Positions 32,663 through 43,088 of a stretch of DNA of 64,000 nt are shown here, in pieces. The position numbers were made by a program, and so were the translations under genes. Under the pieces are notes generated by a model. The model searched no databases and had not been told where the DNA came from. It saw only the letters and a list, made by a program, of their open reading frames with translations. This DNA is from Sternotherus odoratus (taxonomy: Eukaryota; Chordata; Testudines; Kinosternidae): assembly GCA_032164245.1 (NCBI GenBank), contig JAVMKO010000005.1, positions 59,815,442 through 59,879,441 on the forward strand, given 5' to 3'. Every line of letters begins with the position of its first letter. The first letter of the stretch is position 1.

Positions 32663-35600
32663 GTAAGAATTGAATTCCTCTGGAAATCTGAGCTCACGTT
32701 TTACAGTGATAGAGTTGATAAAAGTACCTAGGTAAGCTAATCTTGCCATTTAAGGCCAGGGTTGAAAACAAAGGGGCCTAGGACAAGTGCAGTGTATTTG
32801 GAAGAGAGAGTTTTCCCAGGCTAGATCCTATCTATTAGCAGTTCAGGGAGGGCACCAAACCACTCTTGTCTTTCCCTGCATCAGTAAATGGTGTGGGAGG
32901 TAGCTGACTCTTTTTGAGAAGAGAAAGAAAGATGCATCTATTTTTGAATGAATGTCTGTCAGATGAATGATGATAATACCCTGCTCTTATTTAGAACTCT
33001 TCATCCATATATTTAAAAGCACTTTACAAAGGAGGTCAGTGTTATCTCCATTTTACAGTTAGGAAAACTGAGGCACAGAGAGGTGAAGTGACTTGCCCAG
33101 GCCAGTGGCAGAGCCGGGAATAGAACCAGGTCTCCTGAATCACATCCAGTGCTCTCTTCACTAGGCCATGTGGCCTCCTCTACAGTTCTGTGTCGTCTTT
33201 TGCAGACTTCTCTACTTTCTGATCATTCTTCAGCTAGATAATTTTTTTGCCTAACAGATACAAACTTTTTTTTCTATTGATTTGTTCCTTTACTTCATAA
33301 AGAGCACCTTTTTTCCAGCCTGTCCAAACCATCATATGCCTGATGATATGCGCTAATGGGCGAAAACAGATTCGGAGTAAACATAAATAGAAAATTTAAA
33401 ACACTTCCTCAAGGTGCTGTGCAGTTTAATTTTATTACAAAAGCCCAAAACAAGGTGGAGAATTATTCAGGTGTGGAAGGTCACATGCAGTAGTCAATAG
33501 AGGTTAAAACAGAGAATGCCTCTTTGGAGTTTTCACTGTCTAATATTGCCTGTTATTGCAGGGTGGGGTGGGGAGAGAATTCAAGTGAACACACTGACAT
33601 GTAATTCACAGATGTACACAGGGGAACTGAAAGAGGATGTTTTGTGCTTGAGTGGGAAGTAACGTATACATCATAATGCTATGTCCGAACATAAGGCCTG
33701 ATTCTGCATTGCTTACATTTGACTGAGTTCAGTAGAGTTCTACTAGCACAAAACTTGTATAACACAGTGGAAAATATAAAATCTCAAAATGAGAGGGGTT
33801 TCATTCTATGGCACAAACTGATGGGTCACTGTTTCTGGCAATAGCTCTTGTTTCCAAGCATAAGCAATATTATTCAAAACGTGCATCACTAATAAATACA
33901 ACTGGAGGCAACCAAGCAGGGGACGGAAAGTTAGGATGTTTGGCAGAGCTGGGAACTGACTCCCAAGTGCAAAACTAGAGACGACAATTCATACCTGTCT
34001 TTGAAAAGTGCTACAAGTTTAGGGATTTTGATAAAACTGATACTTTAAAATGGACTTTTTAAATATACATTTTAATTGGAATTTAAATACACTTTGAAAA
34101 TCTCCCCCTCTGTTTTGATTAGAATAAAAACCCATGTGGAATATTGACCTGGGAATCTTTCACCATGCTTCGTGTTCTTCATCAGAAATTATAGTTATGT
34201 AAATAAATGCCATAATTCATGCTATTTCTCCCTTATACGCAGAAGAAAGAACCTTCAAGGCAGGTGAGCTCTGGAAGAAGAATGGTGCAGTGATCATGGC
34301 TGTGCGGAGACCTGGATGCTTTTTGTGCAGAGAGGTATTGTGACAGGCTTGGGGGTTAATTCAGAGATTTTGCTCTAGTTACGTGTCTTTGTGTTAAATG
34401 TGGCCAGAGAGGCAGTCAGCTAAAACACGAGTTTTGCATCTCTGAAAATCTTGTTTCCAATCCCAGATTTGCTCCCAAGTGAAAATGAGCTTCGTTTATC
34501 TCTGTCCCCATGTGTCAATATTATGAACTAAATTCTCAGATGCTGTAAATCTCTGTGTGTGATGGGGTTATGCTGATTTACATGGGATGAAAATCTGGCC
34601 CTGCAGATCCAAAATAAATGTGGCTAGATAGATGGTCTGTGGTCAAAAGAAGCCCTGAAATGGCTTCAAGATATGGTTTACTAACACAGCAGTGTTGCGT
34701 GGGAGCGGGAAACATCTATCACCAACCTGCTCCAGTCACTGTTTCATTTAAAGTCATTCCTTCAAAGGCAGGAAGGAGAAGCCTGCTGTTCACACATCTG
34801 CTGTTCACAATCTGTTCGGTACTCTACTGAATGTAATGTCTTTTATTTTGGTCACTTATTAGAATATTTCCACCATAGCAATTACGTTGTTACTCACCAG
34901 TTAATAAAACAGAGCAATTAGTCTAGCAACCACTTAATTATAGGGTCTACTTAGTCCCTGCACCACATAATATTAGAAAGCGTTGTATGCTTCAGTGAAT
35001 TTAGTTCTCATGGAAAAAGACAGTTTGAAATACTGCGATCATTGAACAGGCCTTTACTGCTGGCGAGATTCTGCGGGACTGTGCCCCTGCAGAAAACACC
35101 CACCATCCCAATTTCCTATTTCCCTGCAGAAAATGGCAGGGAAGCAAAGGGAAACCGTGGAGTGGGTGGGTGGCAGCCATGGTGCAGTTCTTTGGAGAGG
35201 GCAATTTCCCCCCCCCCCCCAGAGGCAAGGCATGGGGGAGGGGGCACATGGGGTTACATGGGGTGAGCTAGCGCCCTAGGAGGGGAAAGCTCTGTATACC
35301 ATTATGTGTCCCCTGACAAGTAAGCAGTCTTCACTGTCATAAAATGTACTACTTTTAACCAAGTTTTAATATGAATCTTAAAAATATCTATGTAAATGTG
35401 AGGGAGCAGGTTGCCAATTTAGGAGGAAAAGTTGGTGATCTGAGACTAGCTCACTTCTAGCTGCTCTTTCTACCTTGTGGTTCTGACCAGGGACACTGGG
35501 GAGGGGCTTTCCCTTGAGATGGATGTGGAAGAGAAAACTACTGTTAACCATTGGTTTTGCAGATGATTATACTATGATTTAAGTGGGCAGAAAGGCCAGA

Positions 35601-38600
35601 GGTATGCTGAATGCCATAGGCTAAGCTGCAAATGTTCACCGTGCCCTGAGTAAGGTATGAGGTGTGCTGTAGCACCCCATGAGCAGACCAGGGAGGAAAC
35701 TGTCACAGGCTCTTTTCTCACTGGCCACGACTTACTTGCTGTGGGTGGATGAGTGTGGAAATAATCTGTATCTGGTGCAAACCTGGTTTGCTAGCTAGCA
35801 GGGAAAGGCAGAGCCAGGTTCTCCTCCCCACATGCGAATTGCCGCTGTTCAGTCTGCTCTCCTCTCTCATTTAGACCAACCGGGTGCATACCCTGCCCAA
35901 GGGAGTGGTTTGTTCTCTTGTGTGGCCACATGTTGCTAAGCTGAGGGCACAGTTGTATTATCATCTTTGACAGGTGATGATAAAGTCAAGCAGCCTATGA
36001 CTTCTCTCTGCCTCTGTTCCCCCATGTGTGCTAGGGCTTCCCACCCCCAAGCTACTGAGGGGTACATGGGTTCTTGATCATGGGGGAGCCTTTTGTTTTT
36101 AGAAGCAGAACTACAGTAATGGTCTGCGGCATCATGTTTCAGAACTGTAGACAACTGTCAGGGAATAGAGAGGTGATTTTCTTTAAAATGAGTACTGCGT
36201 AGTGGCTGGCGCATGCTGGGCTGGCTTGTGGTTTTGCTTAATTATTGTAGAAAGAGAGTCCAAGCCCTTGGTTTTGAAAAAATAGCAAAGAATTAACAGA
36301 ACTTGGCAAACAGATGGGGTGGGGGACTAATGGTGAAGTGAATCCAATGAGCCTTTGCTATATTCCCTGAAGGATATGTTAAAAAATGGGAGTATTAAGT
36401 ATGCCTCCCATTCCCTACTCATTGACTGTCATAAGGCTGATTCATGCTTATTCATTTCCTCTCTTTATCTCCTCTGAGCTTTCTGTGTGGGGATTGGCAG
36501 TAGCAGATTGTAGCTCTGTCCTTACCCTTACACAGACTCACCCTGGCCTCTTGTAATGTCTGTGAATTCTGCCATCTGCCTTCCCCTAGCTGTTCTACTT
36601 GGAACTCTTTATCTTCCCTAAATTATTGCAACATTTTGTTGAGTCAAGGCAATTCAATCACTTCTTCTAATAAACTGGTTGTATGCAGATTGTAATTCTG
36701 GTGTCGGATTTATTTTGCATAGCAAAGGCCATATTCTCCCTTAAAAGGCACAAAAGTCCCTCGGCCACTGTCTCTCTGTCACATCTTTTCCCTATTGGAA
36801 CTGGCACTGGGGGCTAGGAGATGCTGGAGAAAACCTTTCCCCCTTCAGAAACTGCTTTTTCAGTCTTCCTCTGCAGTGTGGAAAACCCCTAGATGTGTTG
36901 GTGTTGCTGCTGCTATTACTACTCCTGGGGGAATTCTACACCAAAAAAAAAAAAAAAAATCTTTCTGCAACATAAAATGACAAATATGCGTGTGATAGCA
37001 CAGAATTCCCCCAGGAGTATATCGTATTGCCTGGGACACGTAAAGCAGCATAACTGCTGGTATCCTGAAGGTGTGTGCAGAAGAAACAGTTTCACTGTAT
37101 GCACTAGAAAAAAAATACTAATTTTTTCCTCTTCCTTGTGTAATAAGAGCTGCATAGCACTCTGCTCTACAGCAGGAAAAGGCTACATTGATGCCTATTC
37201 ACCATTTTTCAGGTAGAGAAACTGAGGCACAGAGAGGTTAAGTGACTTGCTCTCAGTGGTCATATCTTCACTAGGAAAGAATGCGTGTGTTGAGCAAATG
37301 CTAAAATCCTAGCATGGACGAGGCAAGTTTATAGACTTAATTACCACTTTCACTTTAGCCTTTGCTAGGGTTTTAGCAAATATATGCTTTAAAACTATCC
37401 CCCTTTCCTAGCGAAGTCAGCTCTACTAAGGGTACTGTGAATGAAGGTGTGATTGCAGAGAGGTAAGTTCTAGCTTTAATCTACCTAGCGTGGGTAACAA
37501 TAGCAGTGACAATGCAGTAGCCTAGATCTCCGCACAGGCCAGCAACCTGAATACCTACCCACTGTTAGCTGCACCATCTAGATTAAAGTTAGTGTGCATA
37601 TATGTGCCCACACTGCAATCACACCTTCATTTCCAGTGAACACGTCTCTATGCCAATAGAAGGCCTAGGAATAGAAGTCACTCGACTTCATTGCATTCAC
37701 TTTGCACCTCTAGCCACCGTACACCTAAGTGGCTACATGCCAAATGCTGAGTCTTTCAGATTTCCATCCAGTGGTTAAACCTGGCATCACACTCATTGTC
37801 TTCTAGGAGGCTTCTGAGCTTTCCTCCCTCAAACCTCAGCTTGACCAACTTGGCGTCCCCCTCTACGCTGTTGTGAAAGAGAAGATTGGGACAGAAGTGG
37901 AAGATTTTCAGCATTATTTCAAAGGGGAAATATTTCTGGATGAAAAGGTATGTTTGTATCACGCTGTTTGTTTTAAGCAAGACTAATGCAAGACTCTTAG
38001 CTTGAGTCAGCATCTGTATCTACCAAGCCTTTTCAAGCAATCTGCAGAGTGTGGCCTGAATGAAATTGAGGTATCTGGAAATTGATTTAATAGCCTTTTG
38101 TAGCTTAGGAAGTTAATCAGCTTAGATTTTCAATATATGTTTGCTCAGTTTACAGCTCAGCTATCTCTCTGCTGTGTACTGTTGACATGTCCTTGCATGA
38201 TTTCCCCCCCCCCCCCCCCATACAGCTAAGCAAACAGTAAGATCATGCCAAATGTTTTTCTCTTTTCTTGCACTGGGCTGCACTGTCTGATAAGTACCCT
38301 GGTATTAAAACCAAGGGCTAACAATAAAATCGAAGGGCGTGATAAGTTCATTAGCTGCAGCATAACATTCTATGAACAACAAATGGTAGTAATATTACTG
38401 CTTGTTGCTATGTTTACTGAAAACTTATGCTGTTGCCAAAACCAAGACTTCAGAAATCATGCGTCACACCCTCAAAATCTTAAGTGAGCTTAGAAATCAT
38501 GAAATATGGTTCTTTTATTTGCCCTCTGTTGTTCTTGGATCTTTTGGGTTCATCTTTCCCAACTTATCTCCAACACTGAGGTCTAGGAACAGTGTCTTGC

Positions 38601-40364
38601 GTGAAAACTCAGGTTCTCTCAATTTCATGATTCCAAAAGCTGGGACTTTAAGAAAAACAACATAGTGAGTCTGGTCATAAAAGGGTGGGAGGTGACAATC
38701 CCTTTTCTCCAGCACATGAAAAAAGACAGGCTCTTCTAGAAGGAGTTCTGCCCAGTAGTTCAAAACAAATCTGTTCATTGAAAAACACGCTGCTGCTGTC
38801 AGCAGTCAAGATGTCCAGGAAGTGAATGTTGTAGTAGGCTGATCCATAAATCTGGAATGGCAGCAGCGACAAAAACAACTGGATGTTGCTGATTGTGTGG
38901 AAAGTAGGTGACCTCTTACCCTCTTAAAGGAACTTCTGTCCTGATAAGATTACTAAAGGCATCATTCAATTCTGTCTACCCAAATATTACTAGTTAGAAA
39001 CTGTTCTGGTTGCAGAGGCTGGCTGGCTGCCTTGATTACAGTTAGGGAAGTCTCCTCTGTCACTGTTGTTTCTCGTTTATTGAGTTTTCTTCCTGTCCTA
39101 CAGAAAAAGTTCTATGGTCCTCACAAGCGAAAAATGCTCTTGATGGGCTTTATCCGCTTAGGAGTCTGGCAGAATTTCCTTCGGGCTTGGAAGAATGGAT
39201 ACAGTGGTAACCTGGAAGGAGAAGGGTTCATCCTGGGAGGAGTTTATGTGATTGGTGCTGGGAAGCAGGTACTGCATGACTTTCAGGAGGTTTTTATTTC
39301 TTTCTCCCCTCTTCCCTTCAGTTTCCTTCATTTCCCTAAGAGAGCCCAAAGGCCTCCTGCTTTAGCCACTTACTCTTAGAACATGACAAGGCCACAGTCA
39401 CTAATTTCTGCCCTGCACTGTGTTCTAGTTGTGGGCTTGGGACATCTCTTGTCTTGTGCAGTGATGTTCACAGAACATCTTCCAGTGCGTGACACAAACT
39501 TCAGTCAGCTCACTGCCCTTGAAAACAAAGTAAGGATGGCATGGCATGATATCGCCACCCTTGCTTCTGCACTGCTGCTGGTGAGGCACTGCCTTCAGAG
39601 CTGTGGGCCTGGCTAATAACTGCCGCCCGGCAGCTGCCCCGATCTGAAGGCAGCACATAAGTAGCGGTGGTGATACTATGATCCCTTCTAAAATCTTGTG
39701 GCCTCCACCCCACAACTCCCTTTTGGGTCAGGACACCCAATTTGAGAAATTCTGGTCTCACTGTGAAATCTTTATATTATAGGGTAAAAGCACACAAAAA
39801 ACCAGATTTTTAAGGGGGGGGGCAGTGGGGAGGGAGACCACATTTCATAGTCTGTAACACATTTTTTCTGTTCATGAATTTGGAAGGCCCCCTACTAATG
39901 GTGCTTCCATGGCCTTGAGCAGGTTACTTGAAATTTTGTATTTGCACTAATCTTCCTGAGATGGACGCATGAATATACTGTAAGAAGAGTTTCTCTAATT
40001 TATAGGAAAATGCCACAACATGTATCCTTGCATAACATGTGCCCTAACATAAGTAATACTGTATGAGGGAAAACTCATGTATTTGTTCGGTTGACTTGAT
40101 TAACCTGTATCTGAGAAATTGGATCATATCTTCTTTCACTCCTTGTTTCTCAGATAGAAATGTTGCTTTTCACTTTCTGAGTTCCTAAATACATTTTGTT
40201 TAAATGTATCCTCCGATAAAAAGGAATCACTACATTTTTCCTTTCCCTCTCACTAGGGTGTTCTCTTGGAGCATCGAGAGAGAGAATTTGGAGACAAAGT
40301 GAGCCTTCAGTCTGTCCTTGAAGCTGCAGAGAAGATAAAACCACAAGCTGCAGATACTGAATAA
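32485..40364 (+). CDS. PRXL2A: Peroxiredoxin-like 2A (PRXL2A / FAM213A), five coding exons
   Basis: The joined exons 32485-32662, 34243-34334, 37807-37947, 39104-39268 and 40257-40364 encode 227 residues, close to the 229 I recall for human. All junctions are GT-AG and in phase. The protein is a thioredoxin-fold redox regulator, described in mammals as PAMM or adiporedoxin, with antioxidant effects in osteoclast precursors and fat cells. Residues 14-32 are a hydrophobic N-terminal segment. The redox motif C85-F-L-C88 follows 'AVIMAVRRPG'. Later landmarks are 'LGVPLYAVVKE', 'FKGEIFLDEKKKFYGP', 'MGFIRLGVWQNF', 'NLEGEGFILGG' and 'LLEHREREFGDKV'. The ATG at 32485 has A at -3 and gives the family N-terminus. 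A close vertebrate paralogue cannot be excluded, but similarity to FAM213A runs throughout. Confidence 0.96.
32981..33183 (-). repeat. MIR-like CORE-SINE in PRXL2A intron
   Basis: Well-preserved antisense signature: 'ccattttacagttagg', 'aaactgaggcacagagagg', 'gtgacttgcccagg', 'accaggtctcctgaatc' and 'ctaggccatg'. It spans the conserved core and most of the tRNA-derived half. Confidence 0.82.
34243..34334 (+). CDS. PRXL2A: PRXL2A coding exon 2
   Basis: 92 nt after the acceptor 'tacgcag'. It reads 'ERTFKAGELWKKNG' and ends with the CXXC motif as 'CFLCRE' at the donor 'gag|gtattg'. Confidence 0.95.
36922..37017. mobile_element. 96-bp palindromic MITE in PRXL2A intron
   Basis: The ends 'ctcctgggggaattct' and 'agaattcccccaggag' are perfect 16-bp inverted repeats, flanked by TA on both sides. 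An uninterrupted A run near 36943-36959 lies inside. TA flanks suggest a Tc1/mariner-type origin. Confidence 0.85.
37205..37255 (-). repeat. MIR core fragment
   Basis: 'gagaaactgaggcacagag' and 'taagtgacttgc' are the CORE-SINE core in reverse. Confidence 0.7.
37257..37640. mobile_element. Old MITE remnants in PRXL2A intron
   Basis: Mirrored segments such as 'gctaaaatcctagca' with 'tgctagggttttagc', then 'gtgtgattgcagag' (about 37449) with 'cactgcaatcacacc' (about 37610), show two palindromic elements side by side or nested. Exact borders are not resolved. Confidence 0.6.
37807..37947 (+). CDS. PRXL2A: PRXL2A coding exon 3
   Basis: 47 codons, 'EASELSSLKPQLDQLGVP' through 'GEIFLDEK', bounded by the acceptor 'ttctag' and donor 'aag|gtatgt'. 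Confidence 0.96.
39104..39268 (+). CDS. PRXL2A: PRXL2A coding exon 4
   Basis: 55 codons, 'KKFYGPHKRKMLLMGF' through 'YVIGAGKQ', bounded by the acceptor 'cctacag' and donor 'cag|gtactg'. Read-through of the donor gives the longer open frame 39032-39379, which is not the real exon. Confidence 0.96.
40257..40364 (+). CDS. PRXL2A: PRXL2A coding exon 5 with stop
   Basis: 35 codons plus stop, 'GVLLEHREREFGDKVSLQ' through 'KPQAADTE', ending at TAA 40362-40364. Confidence 0.96.
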   Translation, partial: GVLLEHREREFGDKVSLQSVLEAAEKIKPQAADTE

Positions 40365-40653
40365 TAGTTACACATGTTCAGTCTTGGCTTGAAAATGTAG
40401 AACATGTCTATATGTGTACATGCAATGTAATTGCTTTCTTAGACTATTCAGTAATAGCTCAGCTGGAGGATTCTCTCTGAAATTAGTCAACAAATGAACA
40501 ACCTCTTTGATGGTAGCTGACTTGTTTGTGCTTTATAGCCCCTTAGGCACCCACTGTTTCTACTAGTTTTTGTCCCGTAGTGCAGTAATGAAAGCTGGGC
40601 CCAAAATCTTAAGGCATCACCTAGATAGGTCTAGTTAGAGCCAGGAAAATAAA
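40365..40653 (+). promoter_or_regulatory. PRXL2A: PRXL2A 3' UTR and candidate poly(A) signal
   Basis: The first canonical AATAAA after the stop is at 40648-40653; another near 40718 could give a longer form. Choice of site needs transcript data. Confidence 0.55.
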
Positions 40654-41493
40654 AGAATATCTGGGTGTCTGGGGAGTAGGACTTTGATAAGGCAGGAGTA
40701 AGTGAGGTGGAAAGATAATAAAAAATATGTAAATGAAATGTCTTGATTTTCAACTTTCTAATTTTATTAAAATATTCGAAGCCTCTATGTTGATGGAAGT
40801 CTAAAACCTGTCCGGTTTCTGCTCGTGCTGAGAATCTTAGAACCATGTCTGATTGCTACAGTTTCTACATACAGGGTACAATCCTACTGTCTTTGAGTTC
40901 AGTAGTAGTTCTGCCATTGGCTTTGTTTGAAGCCTTATATGCTTCACATTCTGATTTGTAAAGAAAATTAAAAGTTAGCATTGGCATATATTTAAAAGGT
41001 GGTGATAATGATGACAAGGTGGAACGTACCCAGTAATATGTGAAATAAGGTTTCTAAATGCAGCAGAGAATAAGTGCATATTGGTTAGCAAAAGAGTGAA
41101 ACATGTCAGCACCTTGACAGGGCTGCCGGCATTCTCTCCCGTAATATTGGGCGGTGGGCCTGCCATTACACATTCACATCATGTGAGATACAGTACCAGA
41201 TACAGTCAAATACTAGATCTAGCTGTATGTTGTTAAAAGGCCTGATCTGGGAGAAGGAATTAATTGCCTTTGGGGAAATGAAGGGCTTGAGTTTTTCAGA
41301 GGTATTGAGCGCTCAAAGTGGAAAATTTTAACAGGGAGGGCAGTTAATAATCAGAACAGATTAGCAAGGGATGTGGCAGATTATCCGTCACTTGGATCTT
41401 TTCTCTCTGTAAAAGAAATGCTGTAGTCCAGCCACAAGTTTATGCAAAAATTACTGAGTTCAGTTCTCTGTCTTGGGTTTATGCATAAGATTG
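40654..41493. other. Intergenic stretch after PRXL2A
   Basis: No gene recognised. A longer PRXL2A 3' UTR could extend into it. Confidence 0.45.
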
Positions 41494-41501
41494 GACTAGA
41501 T

Positions 41502-41728
41502 TAATGGTTCTCAAACTTTGGTCCTGGTGAACCCTTTCACATAGCAAGCGTCTGAGTGCAACCTCCCTAATAAATTAAAAATACTTTTTTATATATGTAA
41601 CACAATTATAAATCCTGGAGGCAAAGTGTGGTTTGGGGTGGAGTCTGACAGCTCACGATCCCCCTCCCCCCCAGGTGGTAACCTTGTGACCCCACAAGGG
41701 GTCCCAACCCCCAGTCTGAGAACCCCTG
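41502..41728. mobile_element. 227-bp hAT-type MITE with perfect target-site duplication
   Basis: Both flanks read GACTAGAT (41494-41501 and 41729-41736). The ends 'taatggttctcaaac' and 'agtctgagaacccctg' are imperfect inverted repeats of the CAGGGGTTCTCA class. Confidence 0.9.
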
Positions 41729-41736
41729 GACTAGAT

Positions 41737-42610
41737 AATCATGATGATTCTGGCCTTAAAATCTATGAATCCTAACTCCATTGATTCTAATGGAGGAATG
41801 GATACTTAACAGCTCTGAAAACAGAGCCTTAAATATGACTGGGGCACATGTCACTCTTGCTACCTTTGTGTCAGTGTTTCTTCTTTTAGTGTATTCTCAA
41901 CTCAATGGATAGAGAGCTCTTCTTGTCTGTCTGGCAGCTAAAAAAAGAAATTTCAAAGAAATCTGAAATTTCCCAACTACTGCAGATTAGTATTAGCATA
42001 TCTAAGTTATTTAAAACACTCACAGTGTTTAAATCACACTCTTCTGGACTCTTTTTATTTTTAAAATACTTCTGGCCAGAGAGAGAGAACTATTTTGACT
42101 AAACATCTGTCCATACCCACTTTTTTGTTTTTCCTCTGTGAAGAGGATGTACGTGAGCCTTTGGCATCTGAAATTTAGTACCCACGTTTACTAAGACATT
42201 TGATTTCAAGTCCATACTTGAGCTCATCTCTTGCTTACGGCAATCATTTTGAAATTTGTTTTTTTCTATCCTTAGTGTGGGGTCCAAATGCAGCACAGCT
42301 CCTACATCAGTTAGTCATTTCATTTGACCTTACTCTGTCTGAAAAGTGAGGTCATTAATGGAAGCTGTGATGTACTTTTTGCACACAGTCCCCAATTTAA
42401 AAGAATCTGTGTGGATGCTTAGGATGGAGGCAGTGGTATTGTTAGAACAGCAGCCCATCTCTGATTCGGGTCTATTATAATGTCATGTAAACATCTGTCC
42501 ACAAGCAGCTTACTCTTAGCCCTAGTCAGCCTCCTGCAGAATGAGCAAACTATTCTTGCCCATGTCTTTGCCTTTCTTCAGGAAATTGCCCTAGACTCTC
42601 CTACATCTTA
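41737..42610. other. Intergenic stretch, nothing recognised
   Basis: No recognisable coding segment or repeat. Confidence 0.4.
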
Positions 42611-42745
42611 GGTTGGTCTACACTCCATTTATGTCCAGATTTAACTCTTTCAGTTTGTGTGTGTTTATTACTGAAATAGTTAAACTAGTTCAGCCTCTAC
42701 ACTGGGTGCAGTTAGATCAACATAAAGGTCCCTTATGGGACCAAG
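42611..42745. mobile_element. Degraded palindromic MITE
   Basis: 'ggttggtctacactccattt' on the left and 'agatcaacataaaggtccc' on the right, with a partly self-complementary interior, resemble the GGTCTACACTA MITE group. The borders are approximate. Confidence 0.5.
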
Positions 42746-43013
42746 CTATAGTAGTATAATTTACAGAGATTAAATAGTAACTTCATACCATTATAACAAA
42801 ATCCGTACTGGGAAGGTTGTATCATTTTAATATATTGATGTAGTTAAAAGGTTACATTTTGTGCATGTAGATAAACTATTATTGGGGGGTGCCGAAAAAC
42901 GCCAGTGCTTTTGTATTCTTTCCTGCCAGAACATGGGCCTATTTCTCTCTCTCTAGGGGCTATCCCATGTAAGAGGTTTTAACTCTGCTGTTGACTTCAA
43001 TATAATGGATCTT

Positions 43014-43088
43014 CTTCTAGCTCTCTTGGCAGAGGGGTCATGCTTTTAGATCAAGAGCTTGCAGGTTCAACCCCTGCATGACCCATCT
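43014..43088 (+). repeat. tRNA-derived SINE head (Cry-like)
   Basis: It has a Pol III A box 'tagctctcttgg' and a B box 'ggttcaacccc' at tRNA spacing, and 'cttttag' where a tRNA-Lys anticodon loop would lie. The stems do not pair well enough for a working tRNA. Turtle Cry SINEs derive from tRNA-Lys, which fits. The 3' body is not clearly delimited. Confidence 0.6.

Noticed and set aside
39032..39379. 115-codon frame as a separate gene
   Set aside because: It is PRXL2A exon 4 read through its acceptor and donor.
43014..43088. Possible tRNA-Lys gene
   Set aside because: A and B boxes are present but the stems do not form a proper cloverleaf; a SINE head fits better.
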